Below are positions 48,892 to 59,583 of a stretch of 64,000 nucleotides of DNA, piece by piece. Numbering within the stretch: the first letter of the stretch is position 1; every line of letters starts with the position of its first letter. Source of the DNA: Paracoccus sp. JM45 (lineage in GTDB: Bacteria > Pseudomonadota > Alphaproteobacteria > Rhodobacterales > Rhodobacteraceae); contig NZ_QQVY01000001.1 in NCBI RefSeq assembly GCF_003590715.1, positions 62,001 through 126,000 on the forward strand. Reading direction: 5' to 3'. A model generated the notes under the pieces. The model was not told the origin of the DNA. It saw only the letters and a program-made list of their open reading frames with translations, and searched no databases. The translations under genes were made by a program, and so were the position numbers.

Positions 48892-49100
48892 TCGTCCTTG
48901 CCGACGCCGCGAAAGACGTTCTTGAACGGCAATGCCCAAAGAATGCCCAGGAGGACATAGATCCCAACCTCGATCAGGATGGGCTGGCGGCCAAAACGCG
49001 TGTCCAGCCAGTTCATCAGCGTCACGGCAACAACCACATAAAGCGGCAATCCGACGACAAGGATCAACAGGGACAGGCGCTTGCGGGTCTTCAGGTTCAT
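48888..49100 (-). CDS. DUF2842 small membrane protein
   Basis: 70 residues with two membrane helices (about 9-30 and 44-60), the TRKRLSLLILVVGLPLYV opening and the PILIEVGIYVLLGILWALPF ending characteristic of DUF2842. Inner-membrane, function unknown. It precedes thiN with a 4-base overlap and lies 66 bases after purA. Confidence 0.9.
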   Translation of the reverse strand: MNLKTRKRLSLLILVVGLPLYVVVAVTLMNWLDTRFGRQPILIEVGIYVLLGILWALPFKNVFRGVGKDE

Positions 49101-49166
49101 TGCGTTGTTTCCTTTGCAAAGGGCGCCGTCATGGCGACGGCGCCCCCGGCAGTTCCGGATCGGGGA

Positions 49167-50459
49167 TCAATCCTCGAAGGGGTCGGTTACCAGAATGGTA
49201 TCATCACGTTCGGGACTGGTCGACAGCATTGCCACGGGGCAATGGATCAGTTCTTCGACCCGACGGACGTATTTGATGGCAGCAGCGGGCAGATCGGCCC
49301 AGCTGCGGGCACCTTGGGTCGATTCCTGCCAGCCGTCCATTTCTTCATAGATAGGGGTGACTTTGGCCTGAAGGGCCGCCGCCGTGGGCAGGTAATCATA
49401 TTTCACGCCGTCAATTTCATAACCGACGCAGATTTTCAGCTTCTTGAAACCGTCCAACACGTCCAGCTTGGTCAGGGCAATGCCGCTGACGCCGCTGATC
49501 GCACAGGTCTGGCGCACTAGAACCGCATCGAACCAACCGCAGCGACGCTTGCGTCCCGTTACGGTGCCGAATTCATGGCCCCGTTCGCCAAGGCGCTGGC
49601 CGTCCGCGTCGTCCAGTTCGGTCGGGAACGGACCTTCGCCAACACGGGTGGTATAGGCTTTGACGATGCCCAGCACGAAATCGATCGCGCCCGGACCCAT
49701 GCCGGTGCCAGAAGCCGCAGCACCCGATGTGGTGGTCGAGCTGGTGACATAGGGATAGGTGCCGAAATCAATGTCCAGCAGGCTGCCTTGTGCGCCCTCG
49801 AACAGGATACGCTTGCCCGATTTGCGGGCGTCGGACATGACCTTCCAGACCGGCTGGGCATAGGGCAGCAATTGCGGCGCGATTTCCAGCAGCTTGGCCT
49901 TCAGATCGGCACGGTCGATGGGGTCCGCGCCCAGACCCTTACGCAGCGCATCGTGATGCGCCAGCAGGCGGTCCAGACGGTCGTCCAGCGTCTTCTCATC
50001 GGCCAGATCGGCCAGACGGATCGCACGGCGACCGACCTTATCCTCGTACGAGGGGCCGATGCCGCGACCGGTCGTGCCGATCTTGGCCTTACCAGCGGCT
50101 TCTTCGCGCAGCTTGTCCAGATCCTGATGCAGCGGCAGGATCAGCGGGGTGTTTTCCGCGATCATCAGGTTATCGGTGCTGATCTTGACGCCCTGCGCCG
50201 CCAGCTTGTCGATTTCCGCAAACAGCGACCAAGGGTCCAGAACCACACCATTGCCGATGATGGCCAGCTTGTCTTCGCGCACAATCCCCGAGGGCAGCAG
50301 CGACAGTTTAAAGACTTTACCGTCGATCACCAGCGTATGTCCGGCGTTATGGCCGCCTTGGAACCGCGCGATCACATCTGCGCGTTCAGACAACCAGTCA
50401 ACGATTTTGCCTTTGCCTTCGTCGCCCCATTGCGCACCGACAACCACAACATTGGCCAT
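49167..50459 (-). CDS. purA: Adenylosuccinate synthetase
   Basis: First committed step from IMP to AMP. 430 residues with the GTP-binding [17 protein letters not shown], the catalytic HNAGHTLV, the [14 protein letters not shown] loop and [17 protein letters not shown]. Normal length. Transcribed with DUF2842 and thiN following on the same strand; slyX is 87 bases upstream. Confidence 0.97.
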   Translation of the reverse strand: MANVVVVGAQWGDEGKGKIVDWLSERADVIARFQGGHNAGHTLVIDGKVFKLSLLPSGIVREDKLAIIGNGVVLDPWSLFAEIDKLAAQGVKISTDNLMIAENTPLILPLHQDLDKLREEAAGKAKIGTTGRGIGPSYEDKVGRRAIRLADLADEKTLDDRLDRLLAHHDALRKGLGADPIDRADLKAKLLEIAPQLLPYAQPVWKVMSDARKSGKRILFEGAQGSLLDIDFGTYPYVTSSTTTSGAAASGTGMGPGAIDFVLGIVKAYTTRVGEGPFPTELDDADGQRLGERGHEFGTVTGRKRRCGWFDAVLVRQTCAISGVSGIALTKLDVLDGFKKLKICVGYEIDGVKYDYLPTAAALQAKVTPIYEEMDGWQESTQGARSWADLPAAAIKYVRRVEELIHCPVAMLSTSPERDDTILVTDPFED

Positions 50460-50477
50460 GGACGATCCTTCCGTTTT

Positions 50478-50523
50478 CCGAAATCTTTTCGGATTGGACT
50501 TAGCGCATCCCCCTGCGCGGGGG
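50478..50523. repeat. Two hairpins between slyX and purA
   Basis: CCGAAA-TCT-TTTCGG (50478-50492) and CCCCC-TGCGC-GGGGG (50509-50523) lie in the 87-base gap. On the minus strand the G/C stem comes first after slyX, so it may end slyX transcription or belong to the purA leader. No T-run follows. Confidence 0.35.
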
Positions 50524-50546
50524 AAGCAGCGATTTCGGCCCGCGAC

Positions 50547-50765
50547 CTAGTAATGCGGCGGTGGCTGGTCCGCGACGGCGATGCTGCCGTCACTTTGGGA
50601 CTGGCGTTCGGCCTCGGCGCGCATCAACATATCAAGACGGCGCGTCAGTCGGGAAATATCCTGATCCTGACGTGCAATCACCTCGGATAAATCGTCGGTC
50701 ACGCGGGTCAGATAGGCCAAAGCCTCCTCTAGTTCGGTGATACGGTCGTCGGGCTTCTTGTCCAT
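50547..50765 (-). CDS. slyX: SlyX family protein
   Basis: 72-residue coiled-coil protein: DRITELEEALAYLTRVTDDL, VIARQDQDISRL and the C-terminal PPPHY that marks SlyX. Function unknown. The chosen start (MDKKPDD) is preceded by GGAAGG; the longer frame upstream runs inside hisS on the other strand and is a shadow. Divergent from hisS, 57 bases away. Confidence 0.92.
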   Translation of the reverse strand: MDKKPDDRITELEEALAYLTRVTDDLSEVIARQDQDISRLTRRLDMLMRAEAERQSQSDGSIAVADQPPPHY

Positions 50766-50822
50766 GTCGGCTCCTTCCGTTAAGTCGGCGTTTGGATTTG
50801 GCCCCGTAAAGGCACAGGAACC

Positions 50823-52307
50823 ATGGCAAAAGATCAAAAGAAGCAGCCCCGACCCAAGGCCGAGACGCCCAAGGGCTTTCGCGACTATTTCGGCGCGGAT
50901 GTCACCGAACGCAAGCAGATGCTGGATCGCATCGCTGCAATCTATCATCGCCATGGCTTTGATCCGCTGGAAACCAGCGCGGTCGAAACGGTGGATGCCT
51001 TGGGCAAATTCCTGCCCGATGTGGACCGCCCCAACGCCGGCGTCTTTGCGTGGCAGGAAGAGGCTGTCCCGGGTGGCGGCACCGCTGGCGACTGGCTGGC
51101 GCTGCGCTACGATCTGACAGCGCCCTTGGCGCGTGTGGCGGCGCAGTTCCGCAACGACCTGCCCAGCCCGTACCGCCGCTATGCGATGGGGCCTGTCTGG
51201 CGCAATGAAAAGCCGGGCCCGGGCCGCTTCCGCCAGTTCTATCAATGCGACGCCGATACGGTGGGCAGCGCATCGGTCGCGGCAGACGCCGAGATATGCG
51301 CTATGCTGGCCGACGCATTGGAGGCCGTGGGCATCGCCCGTGGCGATTTCATGGTCCGCATCAACAACCGCAAGGTGCTGAACGGCGTGCTAGAGGCTGC
51401 ATCCGTCAGTGCCGATCAATCCGATGACGTGCTGCGGACCATCGACAAATTCGACAAGGTTGGCCGCGATGGCGTGCTGTCCCTGCTGACCACCGGTCGC
51501 CGCGATGACAGCGGCGCACAGATCGACGGTGTCGGTCTGACCGCGGAACAGGCGGCCCCCGTGCTGGCCTTCCTGACCTCGAAAGGTGACGACAACGCCG
51601 CAACGCTGGCCAACCTGCGCGCCGCCGTCGGGGCATCTGAAATCGGGGCCGAGGGCGTGGGCGAACTGACCCAGATCGCCGATATGCTGGCCGCGATGGG
51701 CGTGGCCGAAGATCGCGCCGTCATCGACCCCTCGGTCGTGCGCGGCCTTGGCTATTACACCGGCCCCGTGTTCGAGGCTGAGCTGACCTTCGAAATCCTT
51801 GACGAAAAGGGCCGCAAGCGTCAGTTCGGATCGGTCGCCGGTGGCGGTCGCTATGACGGGCTGGTCGAGCGTTTCACCGGCCAGAAGGTCCCAGCCACCG
51901 GCGTCAGCATCGGCGTTGACCGCCTGTTGGCCGCACTGCGCGCCAAGGGTCTGGCGGGGGAAACCGACATCGGTCCCGTCGTCGTGACCGTCATGGACCG
52001 CGACCGGATGTCGGATTACCAATCCATGGCCGCCGATCTGCGCGCCGCAGGCATCCGCGCCGAGGTTTATCTGGGCAACCCCAAGAACTTTGGCAACCAG
52101 TTAAAATATGCCGATAAACGCGCATCCCCCGTTGCCATCATCCAGGGCGGGAATGAGGCCGAGCGCGGTGTGGTTCAGGTCAAGGACCTGATCCTTGGGG
52201 CAAAGATCGCCGCCGAGGCGACCTTGGACGAATGGAAATCCCAGCCTGCGCAGACCGAAGTCGCCCGCGCCGATCTGGTCGCTGAAGTCCGGCGGATTCT
52301 GGGATGA
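50823..52307 (+). CDS. hisS: Histidyl-tRNA synthetase
   Basis: Class II aminoacyl-tRNA synthetase. 494 residues with motif 1 region, motif 2 ([26 protein letters not shown]), the histidine-specific loop [12 protein letters not shown] and motif 3 ([12 protein letters not shown]), and the C-terminal anticodon-binding domain. This long form is typical of Rhodobacterales. It overlaps hisZ by ATGA. Confidence 0.96.
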   Translation: MAKDQKKQPRPKAETPKGFRDYFGADVTERKQMLDRIAAIYHRHGFDPLETSAVETVDALGKFLPDVDRPNAGVFAWQEEAVPGGGTAGDWLALRYDLTAPLARVAAQFRNDLPSPYRRYAMGPVWRNEKPGPGRFRQFYQCDADTVGSASVAADAEICAMLADALEAVGIARGDFMVRINNRKVLNGVLEAASVSADQSDDVLRTIDKFDKVGRDGVLSLLTTGRRDDSGAQIDGVGLTAEQAAPVLAFLTSKGDDNAATLANLRAAVGASEIGAEGVGELTQIADMLAAMGVAEDRAVIDPSVVRGLGYYTGPVFEAELTFEILDEKGRKRQFGSVAGGGRYDGLVERFTGQKVPATGVSIGVDRLLAALRAKGLAGETDIGPVVVTVMDRDRMSDYQSMAADLRAAGIRAEVYLGNPKNFGNQLKYADKRASPVAIIQGGNEAERGVVQVKDLILGAKIAAEATLDEWKSQPAQTEVARADLVAEVRRILG

Positions 52308-53365
52308 TCGGCAAGCGTGACAAGCAGGCCATCGGCCAGACCCTGCTGGCGGCCTTCCGCGGTGCGGGTGCGGTGGAAATTGCCCCTGACATCCTGCTGC
52401 CTGCCGAAAGCCTGCTGGATCTTTATGGCGAAGACATCCGCGCCCGCGCCTATGTCACTGCCGATCCGATCCGTGGGGAAATGATGCTGCGTCCCGATTT
52501 TACCGTTCCGGTGGTTCAGGCGCATATGGAAAATGGTGCCGAACCCGCAAAATACTGCTATCTGGGCGAGGTGTTCCGCAAACAGGACATGGGCGACATC
52601 CGCCCCGCCAACCCCCGCGACAACGAATACTTGCAGGCGGGGTTCGAGCTGTTCAGCCGTGACCCCGATGCCGATGCCGAGCTGTTTGCACTGTTCCACG
52701 GGCTGCTGGCCCCTTACGGCGTCACTGCACAGATGGGCGATATGGGCTTGTTGCTGGACGCGGTTGCCGGCCTGCCACTGACCGAAGATCGCGCCTATGC
52801 TCTGTCCCACCACATCTGGCGGCCCGGTCGTTTCGACCGCCTTCTGGCGCGGTTCTCAACCCCGACGCCGATGCATAAATTCGACGAACCGGCCGCCGCA
52901 TGGGCCGGACTTCGCACGCCCGATGAAATGACCCGCCGCATCGCCCGCCTGCAGGCCGATGCCGCCGTGGCCCCCTTGCCCGCGATCTGGACCGAACGGT
53001 TGGAGCGTTTGTTCAACCTTCACGCACCCGCAACGCAGGCCCTGCCCGCGCTGCATGAACTGGCCGATGATATGCCCGCCATCGCCCCGGCCGTGGTACG
53101 TATCGCCACGCGGATGCAGGCCATCGCGGATCGTGGCATTGATCTGGACGGTATTATCTTTGACGCCAGCCACGGTCGCACGACGCTGGAATATTACGAC
53201 GGCTTCACCTTCAGCTTTGTGGCCAATCATGACGGCTGGCCCCCAGTTGCCTCGGGCGGGCGTTACGATGCGCTGACACGGGTTCTTGGCAAGGGCCGTG
53301 AAATTCCCGCCGTGGGGGGCATCATCCGCCCCGGCCTGATCGCCGAACTGGAGGCTGACGCATGA
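52304..53365 (+). CDS. hisZ: ATP phosphoribosyltransferase regulatory subunit HisZ
   Basis: HisRS-like paralogue without charging activity that binds histidine and supports short-form HisG. 353 residues with HisRS-type motif remnants ([48 protein letters not shown]) but no anticodon domain. Located between hisS and hisG with 4-base overlaps at both ends, as expected for its partner. Confidence 0.95.
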   Translation: MIGKRDKQAIGQTLLAAFRGAGAVEIAPDILLPAESLLDLYGEDIRARAYVTADPIRGEMMLRPDFTVPVVQAHMENGAEPAKYCYLGEVFRKQDMGDIRPANPRDNEYLQAGFELFSRDPDADAELFALFHGLLAPYGVTAQMGDMGLLLDAVAGLPLTEDRAYALSHHIWRPGRFDRLLARFSTPTPMHKFDEPAAAWAGLRTPDEMTRRIARLQADAAVAPLPAIWTERLERLFNLHAPATQALPALHELADDMPAIAPAVVRIATRMQAIADRGIDLDGIIFDASHGRTTLEYYDGFTFSFVANHDGWPPVASGGRYDALTRVLGKGREIPAVGGIIRPGLIAELEADA

Positions 53366-54042
53366 TCCGTCTGGGTGTGCCGTCCAAGGGGCGGCTGATG
53401 GAGCAGACCTTTGACTGGTTTGCACAGCGCGGCGTGACGCTGTCGCGCAGCGGGTCCGACCGCGAATATGCCGGACGGGTGGACGGTGTCGAAGGCGTGT
53501 CACTGGTGCTGCTATCGGCGGGTGAAATCCCCCGCGAACTGGCCGCTGGCCGGATCGAGATGGGCGTCACGGGCACCGATCTGGTTTGTGAAAAGCTGGC
53601 GGGCTGGAAATCCGATCTGGTGGAATTGGCCCCGATGGGTTTTGGCCATGCCGATCTGATCATCGCCGTGCCGGAATGCTGGCGCGATTGCCGTGATCTG
53701 GATGATTTCGCAGCCATCGCCCGTGATTTCCGCGCCGAACACGGCTTTCGCCTGCGGATCGCGACCAAATACCACCGCCTTGTCCGCGCATGGCTGGCCC
53801 AGCACGAGGTGGCCGATTACCAACTGGTCGACAGTCAGGGCGCGACCGAAGGTACCGTCGCCAATCTGACAGCCGAGGCGATCGCCGACATCACCTCATC
53901 AGGGGCGACGTTGCAGGCCAATAACCTGCGGATTTTGCAGGCGGAACCGATCCTGCGATCGCAGGCGACGCTGTTCGCCAACCGTGCTGCCCAAGGGGCG
54001 CAGATGGATGCCTTTCTGACCCAGCTGGGGCTGACCGCCTAA
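53362..54042 (+). CDS. hisG: ATP phosphoribosyltransferase, short form
   Basis: First enzyme of histidine synthesis. 226 residues, the short form lacking the C-terminal regulatory domain and so requiring HisZ. RLGVPSKGRLMEQT, the GVTGTDLVCEK and DSQGATEGTVANLTAEAIADITSSG PRPP-binding segments are present. Its stop shares four bases (CTAA) with the stop of the convergent metal exporter. Confidence 0.97.
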   Translation: MIRLGVPSKGRLMEQTFDWFAQRGVTLSRSGSDREYAGRVDGVEGVSLVLLSAGEIPRELAAGRIEMGVTGTDLVCEKLAGWKSDLVELAPMGFGHADLIIAVPECWRDCRDLDDFAAIARDFRAEHGFRLRIATKYHRLVRAWLAQHEVADYQLVDSQGATEGTVANLTAEAIADITSSGATLQANNLRILQAEPILRSQATLFANRAAQGAQMDAFLTQLGLTA

Positions 54043-54950
54043 AGCAGCATCGCCGTCGACACGGCGGCGATCAACAAGCCCGCCCCCAATTGCATCAGGC
54101 CCGGTAACCAGCGTGCCACCTGTGCAAAGGGGCCGGTCTGCGGCAACAGGGCAAAGCTGCCCTGCCGCGCCCAGACCGCCAGTCCCGCCACCGCCAGCGT
54201 GACCGAGGCCGTCCCCAGCCCCATCGCCAATGTGCCCAGCACGCCCGCGCCGAAAATCTGCATCCGCCACGTCAGGATCAACAGGAACAGCGCCCCCGTG
54301 CAGGGCCGCGCTGCAATACTGGCGATCAGCAGGATCGCGTCCCGCCATGATCGCGTTTGCGCCACCTGTTGTGGCGTCGGACCATGCGCGTGGCCACAGC
54401 CGCAATCAGGCCCGTGATCATGGTCATGATGATCATGCTGCCGCGTCAAAGCAGACAGCATCCGCACACCGCGAAACGCCAGCCACAACCCGACCATCGC
54501 AACCAGGGCCGTGCTGATGTCGGCCATGCGATCCTCGGTCAGGCTGGTCAGTGTTTCACGTGTCAGGTTCAGGAAGGTGATGCCCCCCCAGACCAGCGCA
54601 ATCGCCGCCCCCGCCTGCGCGACCGAGGCAAGAACCGACAGAACCGCCAACCGCCGCAGCGGCACCTGCGTGCCAAAGCCGTAACTGCCGATCACCAGCT
54701 TGCCATGCCCCGGCCCGACGGCATGCAAAAAACCATAGCCGAAACACACACCCACCAACCCCAGCAGCGCGCCCGGTTCCCCCGACCGCAAGGCGCGCAA
54801 GGCCCCCGCCATCATGCTTTGGGCCTGTCGCTGTTGCATGGCGGCCCATGCTTGCAATTCGGCCAGACCGCCGCTGAACCACAGCAGGGCGATGACAATC
54901 CCGACGACCAGCCCGGTCAGGGCCAGCATGCGAACCATTCGTGCGTTCAT
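54039..54950 (-). CDS. Nickel/cobalt exporter, NicO (RcnA-like) family
   Basis: 303 residues with about six to seven membrane helices. A metal-binding His-rich loop, QHDHHDHDHGPDCGCGHAHG (about 175-195), sits between helices, and the HAVGPGHGKLVIGSY segment is a family signature. It should export or import Ni2+/Co2+. It begins in a 4-base overlap (ATGA) with the DUF1007 gene; another ATG 15 bases earlier lies inside that gene. The end abuts hisG. Confidence 0.9.
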   Translation of the reverse strand: MNARMVRMLALTGLVVGIVIALLWFSGGLAELQAWAAMQQRQAQSMMAGALRALRSGEPGALLGLVGVCFGYGFLHAVGPGHGKLVIGSYGFGTQVPLRRLAVLSVLASVAQAGAAIALVWGGITFLNLTRETLTSLTEDRMADISTALVAMVGLWLAFRGVRMLSALTRQHDHHDHDHGPDCGCGHAHGPTPQQVAQTRSWRDAILLIASIAARPCTGALFLLILTWRMQIFGAGVLGTLAMGLGTASVTLAVAGLAVWARQGSFALLPQTGPFAQVARWLPGLMQLGAGLLIAAVSTAMLL

Positions 54951-55612
54951 TCTGTCGCTCCGCAAACAACCCTGACCTGATCGGCCCCCGCATCGCCGAT
55001 ATCGACGGTCAACATCTCGGCCTGTGCCATACTGTCGTCATCCAGCGCATCAGAGACCGCCTTGTTATAGGCCGCCGCCGCCGCCACCGGATCACCACTT
55101 TGCAGATCGATCCGGCAATCATCGCGGCCGGTGATGGCCGGTGCTTCGGGCATGGAAAACTGTACATAATATTCGGGGTCATAGACCTGTATCTGCACCG
55201 GTTTGTCCCCCTGCACCGGCACATCCAGCACCCTCACATGGGTCGAGATCAGCCGCCCGTCCTGATAACGCGCCGTGAAATCGCGCCCCGGCTGCATGGC
55301 GACTGGCGTGCCGTCGACCGTCGGGAACAGCCGGCCATCAAAGCCCGGTTCCCATTCGGAATCAAAGCCTTGCAACTGGCGGGTCTCATCCTCGGTCAGG
55401 ATACCGTCGCCATCGGGGTCAAGGACCATATCCTCGATGATCAGCAGCGAATAGAAATCATCATAGGCCCATTGCACCGTGATCTGCGCCAGATCGCCGT
55501 CTGCATTGTAATCCATACCCAGACCCGCATCGATATAGACATGCGGATGTGCCATGACGATTGCAGGGGGCAATGTCAGTGCAAGCGTCAGGCAGGCAGT
55601 GCGGGCGAACAT
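54947..55612 (-). CDS. Exported DUF1007 protein with an EF-hand-like loop
   Basis: 221 residues with a signal peptide (ACLTLALTLPPAIVMA) and an N-terminal HPHVYIDAGLG motif (metal-like His pair) typical of DUF1007. Residues about 65-76 read DPDGDGILTEDE, the D-x-D-x-D-x-x-x-x-x-x-E calcium loop pattern. DUF1007 genes commonly sit before NicO-type transporters and are thought to be periplasmic metal partners. Coupled to the exporter by ATGA. Confidence 0.88.
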   Translation of the reverse strand: MFARTACLTLALTLPPAIVMAHPHVYIDAGLGMDYNADGDLAQITVQWAYDDFYSLLIIEDMVLDPDGDGILTEDETRQLQGFDSEWEPGFDGRLFPTVDGTPVAMQPGRDFTARYQDGRLISTHVRVLDVPVQGDKPVQIQVYDPEYYVQFSMPEAPAITGRDDCRIDLQSGDPVAAAAAYNKAVSDALDDDSMAQAEMLTVDIGDAGADQVRVVCGATE

Positions 55613-55777
55613 GGACGGGGCTTTCCTTATGGAATCGCCCCCAGTTACGTCCATCCGGCCTGCCATGCAAATCACTGCTTTGCGTCCGCGCAGCACTCGG
55701 CGCGATTTTACAAGCCGCTGCACCGGAACCTGAAACCCTACGTGTCTGTTGGCATATGTATCTGGAAAGGGCCTTCG

Positions 55778-56752
55778 ATGACATCTGCTAGACGAACCCC
55801 GACGCTGCTGGGCATTGCCGCAGCGGCCTTACTTCTGGGTGGATGCGCGGCAATCGTCGACAAGCGCGCCACCACCCGCGAAGCAGAGTTCGAGGCCCGG
55901 TTCCCCCCCACAGGCCAGCTGTTGCAGGTAAACGGAACGACGGTTCACGCCGATATCCGCGGTCAGGGGCCCGATCTGGTCCTGATCCATGGCGCCAGCG
56001 GCAACACCCGCGATTTCACCTTCGATCTGGTCGATCGTCTGACCGATCATTACCGTGTCATTGCCTTTGATCGCCCTGGCCTTGGCTGGACCGACCCCAT
56101 CGGTGACCAGACCGACAATCCGCTGGCACAGGCCGAGCTGTTGCGCGCAGCGGCACAGCAGCTGGATGTGAAAAACCCGATCATTCTGGGCCACAGCTAT
56201 GGCGGCGCTGTGACAATGGCATGGGCGCTGCGCGATCCGTCAGGGCCTGCGGCTTTGGTGCTGGTATCGGGCGCCACATATCCGTGGCCGGGTGAGCTGA
56301 GCGGTTGGTATGACTTCATCAACAGCAGTATCGGCGAACATACCGCCGTGCCTTTGATCACTGCCTTTGCCCCCGAAAGCCGTGTCGATGACATCGTGGC
56401 GGGGATCTTCGCGCCGCAAGACCCGCCTGCGGGATATGTCGATTTCATCGGCGCGGGACTGTCGGCGCGGCGGGCCAGCCTGTCGGCCAATTCCAAGCAG
56501 GTCGGCCATCTGAAACCCTATCTGGCAGCGATGGCCCCGCATTATCCCGAACTAACCATGCCGATAGAGATCGTGCATGGCGACGCGGATGACACCGTCT
56601 ATCTGGATGTCCATTCAGGGCGCATGGCACGCGAATTGCCCAACGCCAGTCTGACGGTTCTGCACGGCGTCGGCCATATGCCGCATCATGCCGACCCGCA
56701 GGCCATTGTCGACGCCATCGACCGCGCGGCGGAACGTGCCGGTGTCAGGTAA
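55778..56752 (+). CDS. Alpha/beta hydrolase lipoprotein
   Basis: 324 residues. A lipobox LLLGGC anchors it (Cys near residue 23), followed by an alpha/beta hydrolase domain: oxyanion HGASGN region (DLVLIHGASGNTRDF), nucleophile Ser in GHSYGGAV, acid in HGDADDTV and catalytic His in GVGHMPHH. Substrate unknown; the membrane-anchored form suggests a periplasmic target. The ATG was chosen over the long upstream frame, which only overlaps the DUF1007 gene. Confidence 0.88.
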   Translation: MTSARRTPTLLGIAAAALLLGGCAAIVDKRATTREAEFEARFPPTGQLLQVNGTTVHADIRGQGPDLVLIHGASGNTRDFTFDLVDRLTDHYRVIAFDRPGLGWTDPIGDQTDNPLAQAELLRAAAQQLDVKNPIILGHSYGGAVTMAWALRDPSGPAALVLVSGATYPWPGELSGWYDFINSSIGEHTAVPLITAFAPESRVDDIVAGIFAPQDPPAGYVDFIGAGLSARRASLSANSKQVGHLKPYLAAMAPHYPELTMPIEIVHGDADDTVYLDVHSGRMARELPNASLTVLHGVGHMPHHADPQAIVDAIDRAAERAGVR

Positions 56753-56810
56753 GGCCCCTTGCGCCCTGCTGCCGTAAGCCTCACGTTAATGGCAAATCAA
56801 AGGGGGCATT

Positions 56811-57470
56811 ATGCTGACCATTCACGGCGTGGCGCGGTCGCGCGCATCCCGCATCATCTGGCTGTGCCACGAATTGGGCCTGCCATTCCTGCATCGTCCG
56901 GTCATTCAGGCCTATCGTCTGGCGGATGCATCCGCCGAAGATGCGCCACCCAACACCCGCAGCGCGGATTTTCTGGCGCTGTCGCCTGCTGGCGCGGTTC
57001 CGGTCCTTCAGGACGGCGATCTGACCTTGACGGAATCGCTGGCCTGCACGCTGTATCTGGCGCGCAAACACGGTGGCCCCATCGGCCCGCAGGATGCATC
57101 CGAAGACGGCTTGATGATGCAATGGTCATTCTATGCCGCGACGGCCATCGAACCCGATGCACTGACCATTCTGTATCTGCACAACCGTGGCACCCTGCAA
57201 TCCGCCGAAGATACCGGACTGGTCGCCGAGGCTGCGACGCGTCTGGTCCGCCCGCTGAAGGTCGTTGACGATCATCTGGCGCTGCACGGCCATCTGGTCG
57301 GGGACCGCTTCACCGTGGCCGACCTTAATATGGCCGAGGTTTTACGCTATGCCCAAGGGCATCATGAACTGATGGGCCAATTTCCTGCCCTGCAGGCATG
57401 GCTGACCGCCTGTCAGCAACGCCCCGCATTTGGCGCGATGTCAGCCGCGCGCGAGGCAGAGGCTGCCTGA
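56811..57470 (+). CDS. Glutathione S-transferase family protein
   Basis: 219 residues: N-terminal thioredoxin-like half (MLTIHGVARSRASRIIWLCHELGL, GAVPVLQDGDLTLTESLACTLYLA with the ESLA motif binding glutathione) and a helical C-terminal half (LVGDRFTVADLNMAEVLRYA). Ser or Tyr usually activates the thiol; here Ser10 and Ser13 of SRAS are the candidates. Substrate unknown. 58 bases after the hydrolase, on the same strand. Confidence 0.92.
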   Translation: MLTIHGVARSRASRIIWLCHELGLPFLHRPVIQAYRLADASAEDAPPNTRSADFLALSPAGAVPVLQDGDLTLTESLACTLYLARKHGGPIGPQDASEDGLMMQWSFYAATAIEPDALTILYLHNRGTLQSAEDTGLVAEAATRLVRPLKVVDDHLALHGHLVGDRFTVADLNMAEVLRYAQGHHELMGQFPALQAWLTACQQRPAFGAMSAAREAEAA

Positions 57471-57579
57471 TTGCACCGCAATCCATGGTGTTGGCGGCAT
57501 GATGGCCCACAAGCCCTTGCCGCCCGCCCCTATGGCATGAGATAACCGCCCCACACACGCGACAGAACGAGCATACCAG

Positions 57580-59538
57580 ATGGCCGATGACCTTCTTTCA
57601 GGCGACCACAGCGCCGACGCCTATTCCGCATCCTCGATCGAGGTGTTGGAGGGGCTAGAGCCTGTGCGCAAACGCCCCGGCATGTATATTGGCGGGACGG
57701 ATGAACGCGCCTTGCACCACTTGGTGGCGGAAATTCTGGACAACTCGATGGATGAGGCCGTGGCAGGCCACGCCAGCCGCATCGAGATCGAATTGCTTGC
57801 CGATCACAGCGTGGTCGTGCGCGACAACGGTCGCGGCATTCCCATTGACCCGCACCCCAAGTTCCCCGGCAAATCCGCGCTGGAGGTGATTTTATGCACC
57901 CTGCATGCGGGGGGTAAGTTTTCGGGCGATACCTATGAAACCTCGGGCGGTTTGCACGGGGTTGGTGCCTCGGTCGTCAACGCGCTGTCCGACAGCATGA
58001 TCGTGCAGGTTGCCCGCAACAAGGAACTGTTCGAACAGCGTTTTTCACGCGGCATTCCGCAAGGTCCGGTCGCTAAGATCGGTGCGGCCCCCAACCGGCG
58101 CGGCACCACCGTGACCTTCCATGCCGATGAACAGATCTTCGGCCATCACCGATTCAAGCCCGCCCGCCTGATGAAGATGGTCAAATCCAAGGCCTATCTG
58201 TTCAGCGGCGTTGAAATCCGCTGGAAGACCGAAATCGACGACGGCGAAACCCCGCGCGAAGCCACCTTCCATTTCCCCGGTGGTCTGGCCGATTATCTGG
58301 GCGAAACCCTGACCGGTGCCAGCACCTATTCCGAACGCCCCTTCGCAGGCAGCGTCGATTTCAAGCGGTTCAATGCACCGGGTAAGGTCGATTGGGCGGT
58401 GAACTGGACGCCAGGTCGTGACGGTTTTATCCAATCCTATTGTAACACCGTTCCCACCCCCGAAGGCGGCACGCATGAAGCGGGTTTCTGGTCTGCGATC
58501 CTGAAAGGCATCCGTGCCTATGGTGAATTGGTCAATAACAAGAAAGCCACCAATATCACCCGCGACGATCTGTTGACCGGTGGTTGTGCACTGGTCAGCT
58601 GCTTTATCCGCGAACCGGAATTCGTCGGCCAGACCAAGGACCGGCTTGCCACGGTCGAAGCCTCGCGCTTGGTTGAAAACGCGGTGCGCGACCATTTCGA
58701 CAACTGGCTGGCCGCCGATACCAAATCGGCCGGTGCCATTCTGGACTTCCTGATCCTGCGCGCCGAGGAACGCCTGCGCCGCCGTCAGGAAAAGGAAACG
58801 GCCCGCAAGACGGCGACGAAAAAGCTGCGCCTTCCCGGCAAGCTGGTCGATTGCAGCGCCACCAACCGCGACGGCACCGAATTGTTCATCGTCGAGGGGG
58901 ACAGCGCCGGCGGCAGTGCAAAAATGGCCCGCGACCGCAAGACGCAGGCGCTTTTGCCCCTGCGCGGTAAAATCCTGAACGTGCTTGGGGCTGCGTCCTC
59001 AAAGATGAGCTCGAATCAGGAAATCAACGATCTGTGTCAGGCGCTTGGCGTGGCGATGGGAACCAAGTTCAACATCGATGATCTGCGCTATGACAAGATC
59101 ATCATCATGACCGATGCCGACGTCGATGGCGCGCATATTGCCAGTCTGCTGATGACCTTTTTCTTTACGCAGATGCGCCCGATGATCGACCGCGGACACC
59201 TGTATCTGGCCTGCCCGCCGCTATATCGCCTGACGCAGGGCGCGCAGCGGGTCTATGTCGCCGATGATGCGGAAAAAGAACGGATGATGGCCAAAGGTCT
59301 GGGCGCTCGCGGCAAGATCGACGTCCAGCGCTTCAAGGGTCTGGGTGAAATGGACGCAAAAGACTTGAAAGACACCACGATGAACCCCGCCACCCGCAGG
59401 CTGATCCGTGTCAGCATCGATGATGATGAGGGCGGCGAAACCGGTGATCTGGTGGAACGCCTGATGGGCAAAAAGCCGGAATTGCGCTTCCAGTATATTC
59501 AGGCCAACGCGCAATTCGTGGAAGAGCTGGACGTTTAA
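57580..59538 (+). CDS. parE: DNA topoisomerase IV subunit B
   Basis: ATPase subunit of topoisomerase IV, which separates daughter chromosomes. 652 residues: GHKL ATPase (LDNSMDEAVAGH, DNGRGIP, GGLHGVGASVVNALS), transducer and Toprim domain (EGDSAGGSAKMARDR, MTDADVDGAHI). The ParE type rather than GyrB is suggested by the length (no 160-residue insert) and HLVAEILDNSMDEA. A bidirectional terminator follows. Confidence 0.95.
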   Translation: MADDLLSGDHSADAYSASSIEVLEGLEPVRKRPGMYIGGTDERALHHLVAEILDNSMDEAVAGHASRIEIELLADHSVVVRDNGRGIPIDPHPKFPGKSALEVILCTLHAGGKFSGDTYETSGGLHGVGASVVNALSDSMIVQVARNKELFEQRFSRGIPQGPVAKIGAAPNRRGTTVTFHADEQIFGHHRFKPARLMKMVKSKAYLFSGVEIRWKTEIDDGETPREATFHFPGGLADYLGETLTGASTYSERPFAGSVDFKRFNAPGKVDWAVNWTPGRDGFIQSYCNTVPTPEGGTHEAGFWSAILKGIRAYGELVNNKKATNITRDDLLTGGCALVSCFIREPEFVGQTKDRLATVEASRLVENAVRDHFDNWLAADTKSAGAILDFLILRAEERLRRRQEKETARKTATKKLRLPGKLVDCSATNRDGTELFIVEGDSAGGSAKMARDRKTQALLPLRGKILNVLGAASSKMSSNQEINDLCQALGVAMGTKFNIDDLRYDKIIIMTDADVDGAHIASLLMTFFFTQMRPMIDRGHLYLACPPLYRLTQGAQRVYVADDAEKERMMAKGLGARGKIDVQRFKGLGEMDAKDLKDTTMNPATRRLIRVSIDDDEGGETGDLVERLMGKKPELRFQYIQANAQFVEELDV

Positions 59539-59540
59539 GG

Positions 59541-59574
59541 AAAAAGCCCCTCTGCCGATGCAGGGGGGCTTTTT
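59541..59574. terminator. Bidirectional terminator between parE and hemF
   Basis: AAAAAGCCCCTCTGC pairs with GCAGGGGGGCTTTTT around CGAT (with one bulged G), giving a strong stem with T5 on both strands between convergent genes. Confidence 0.85.
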
Positions 59575-59583
59575 AAATTTCCG

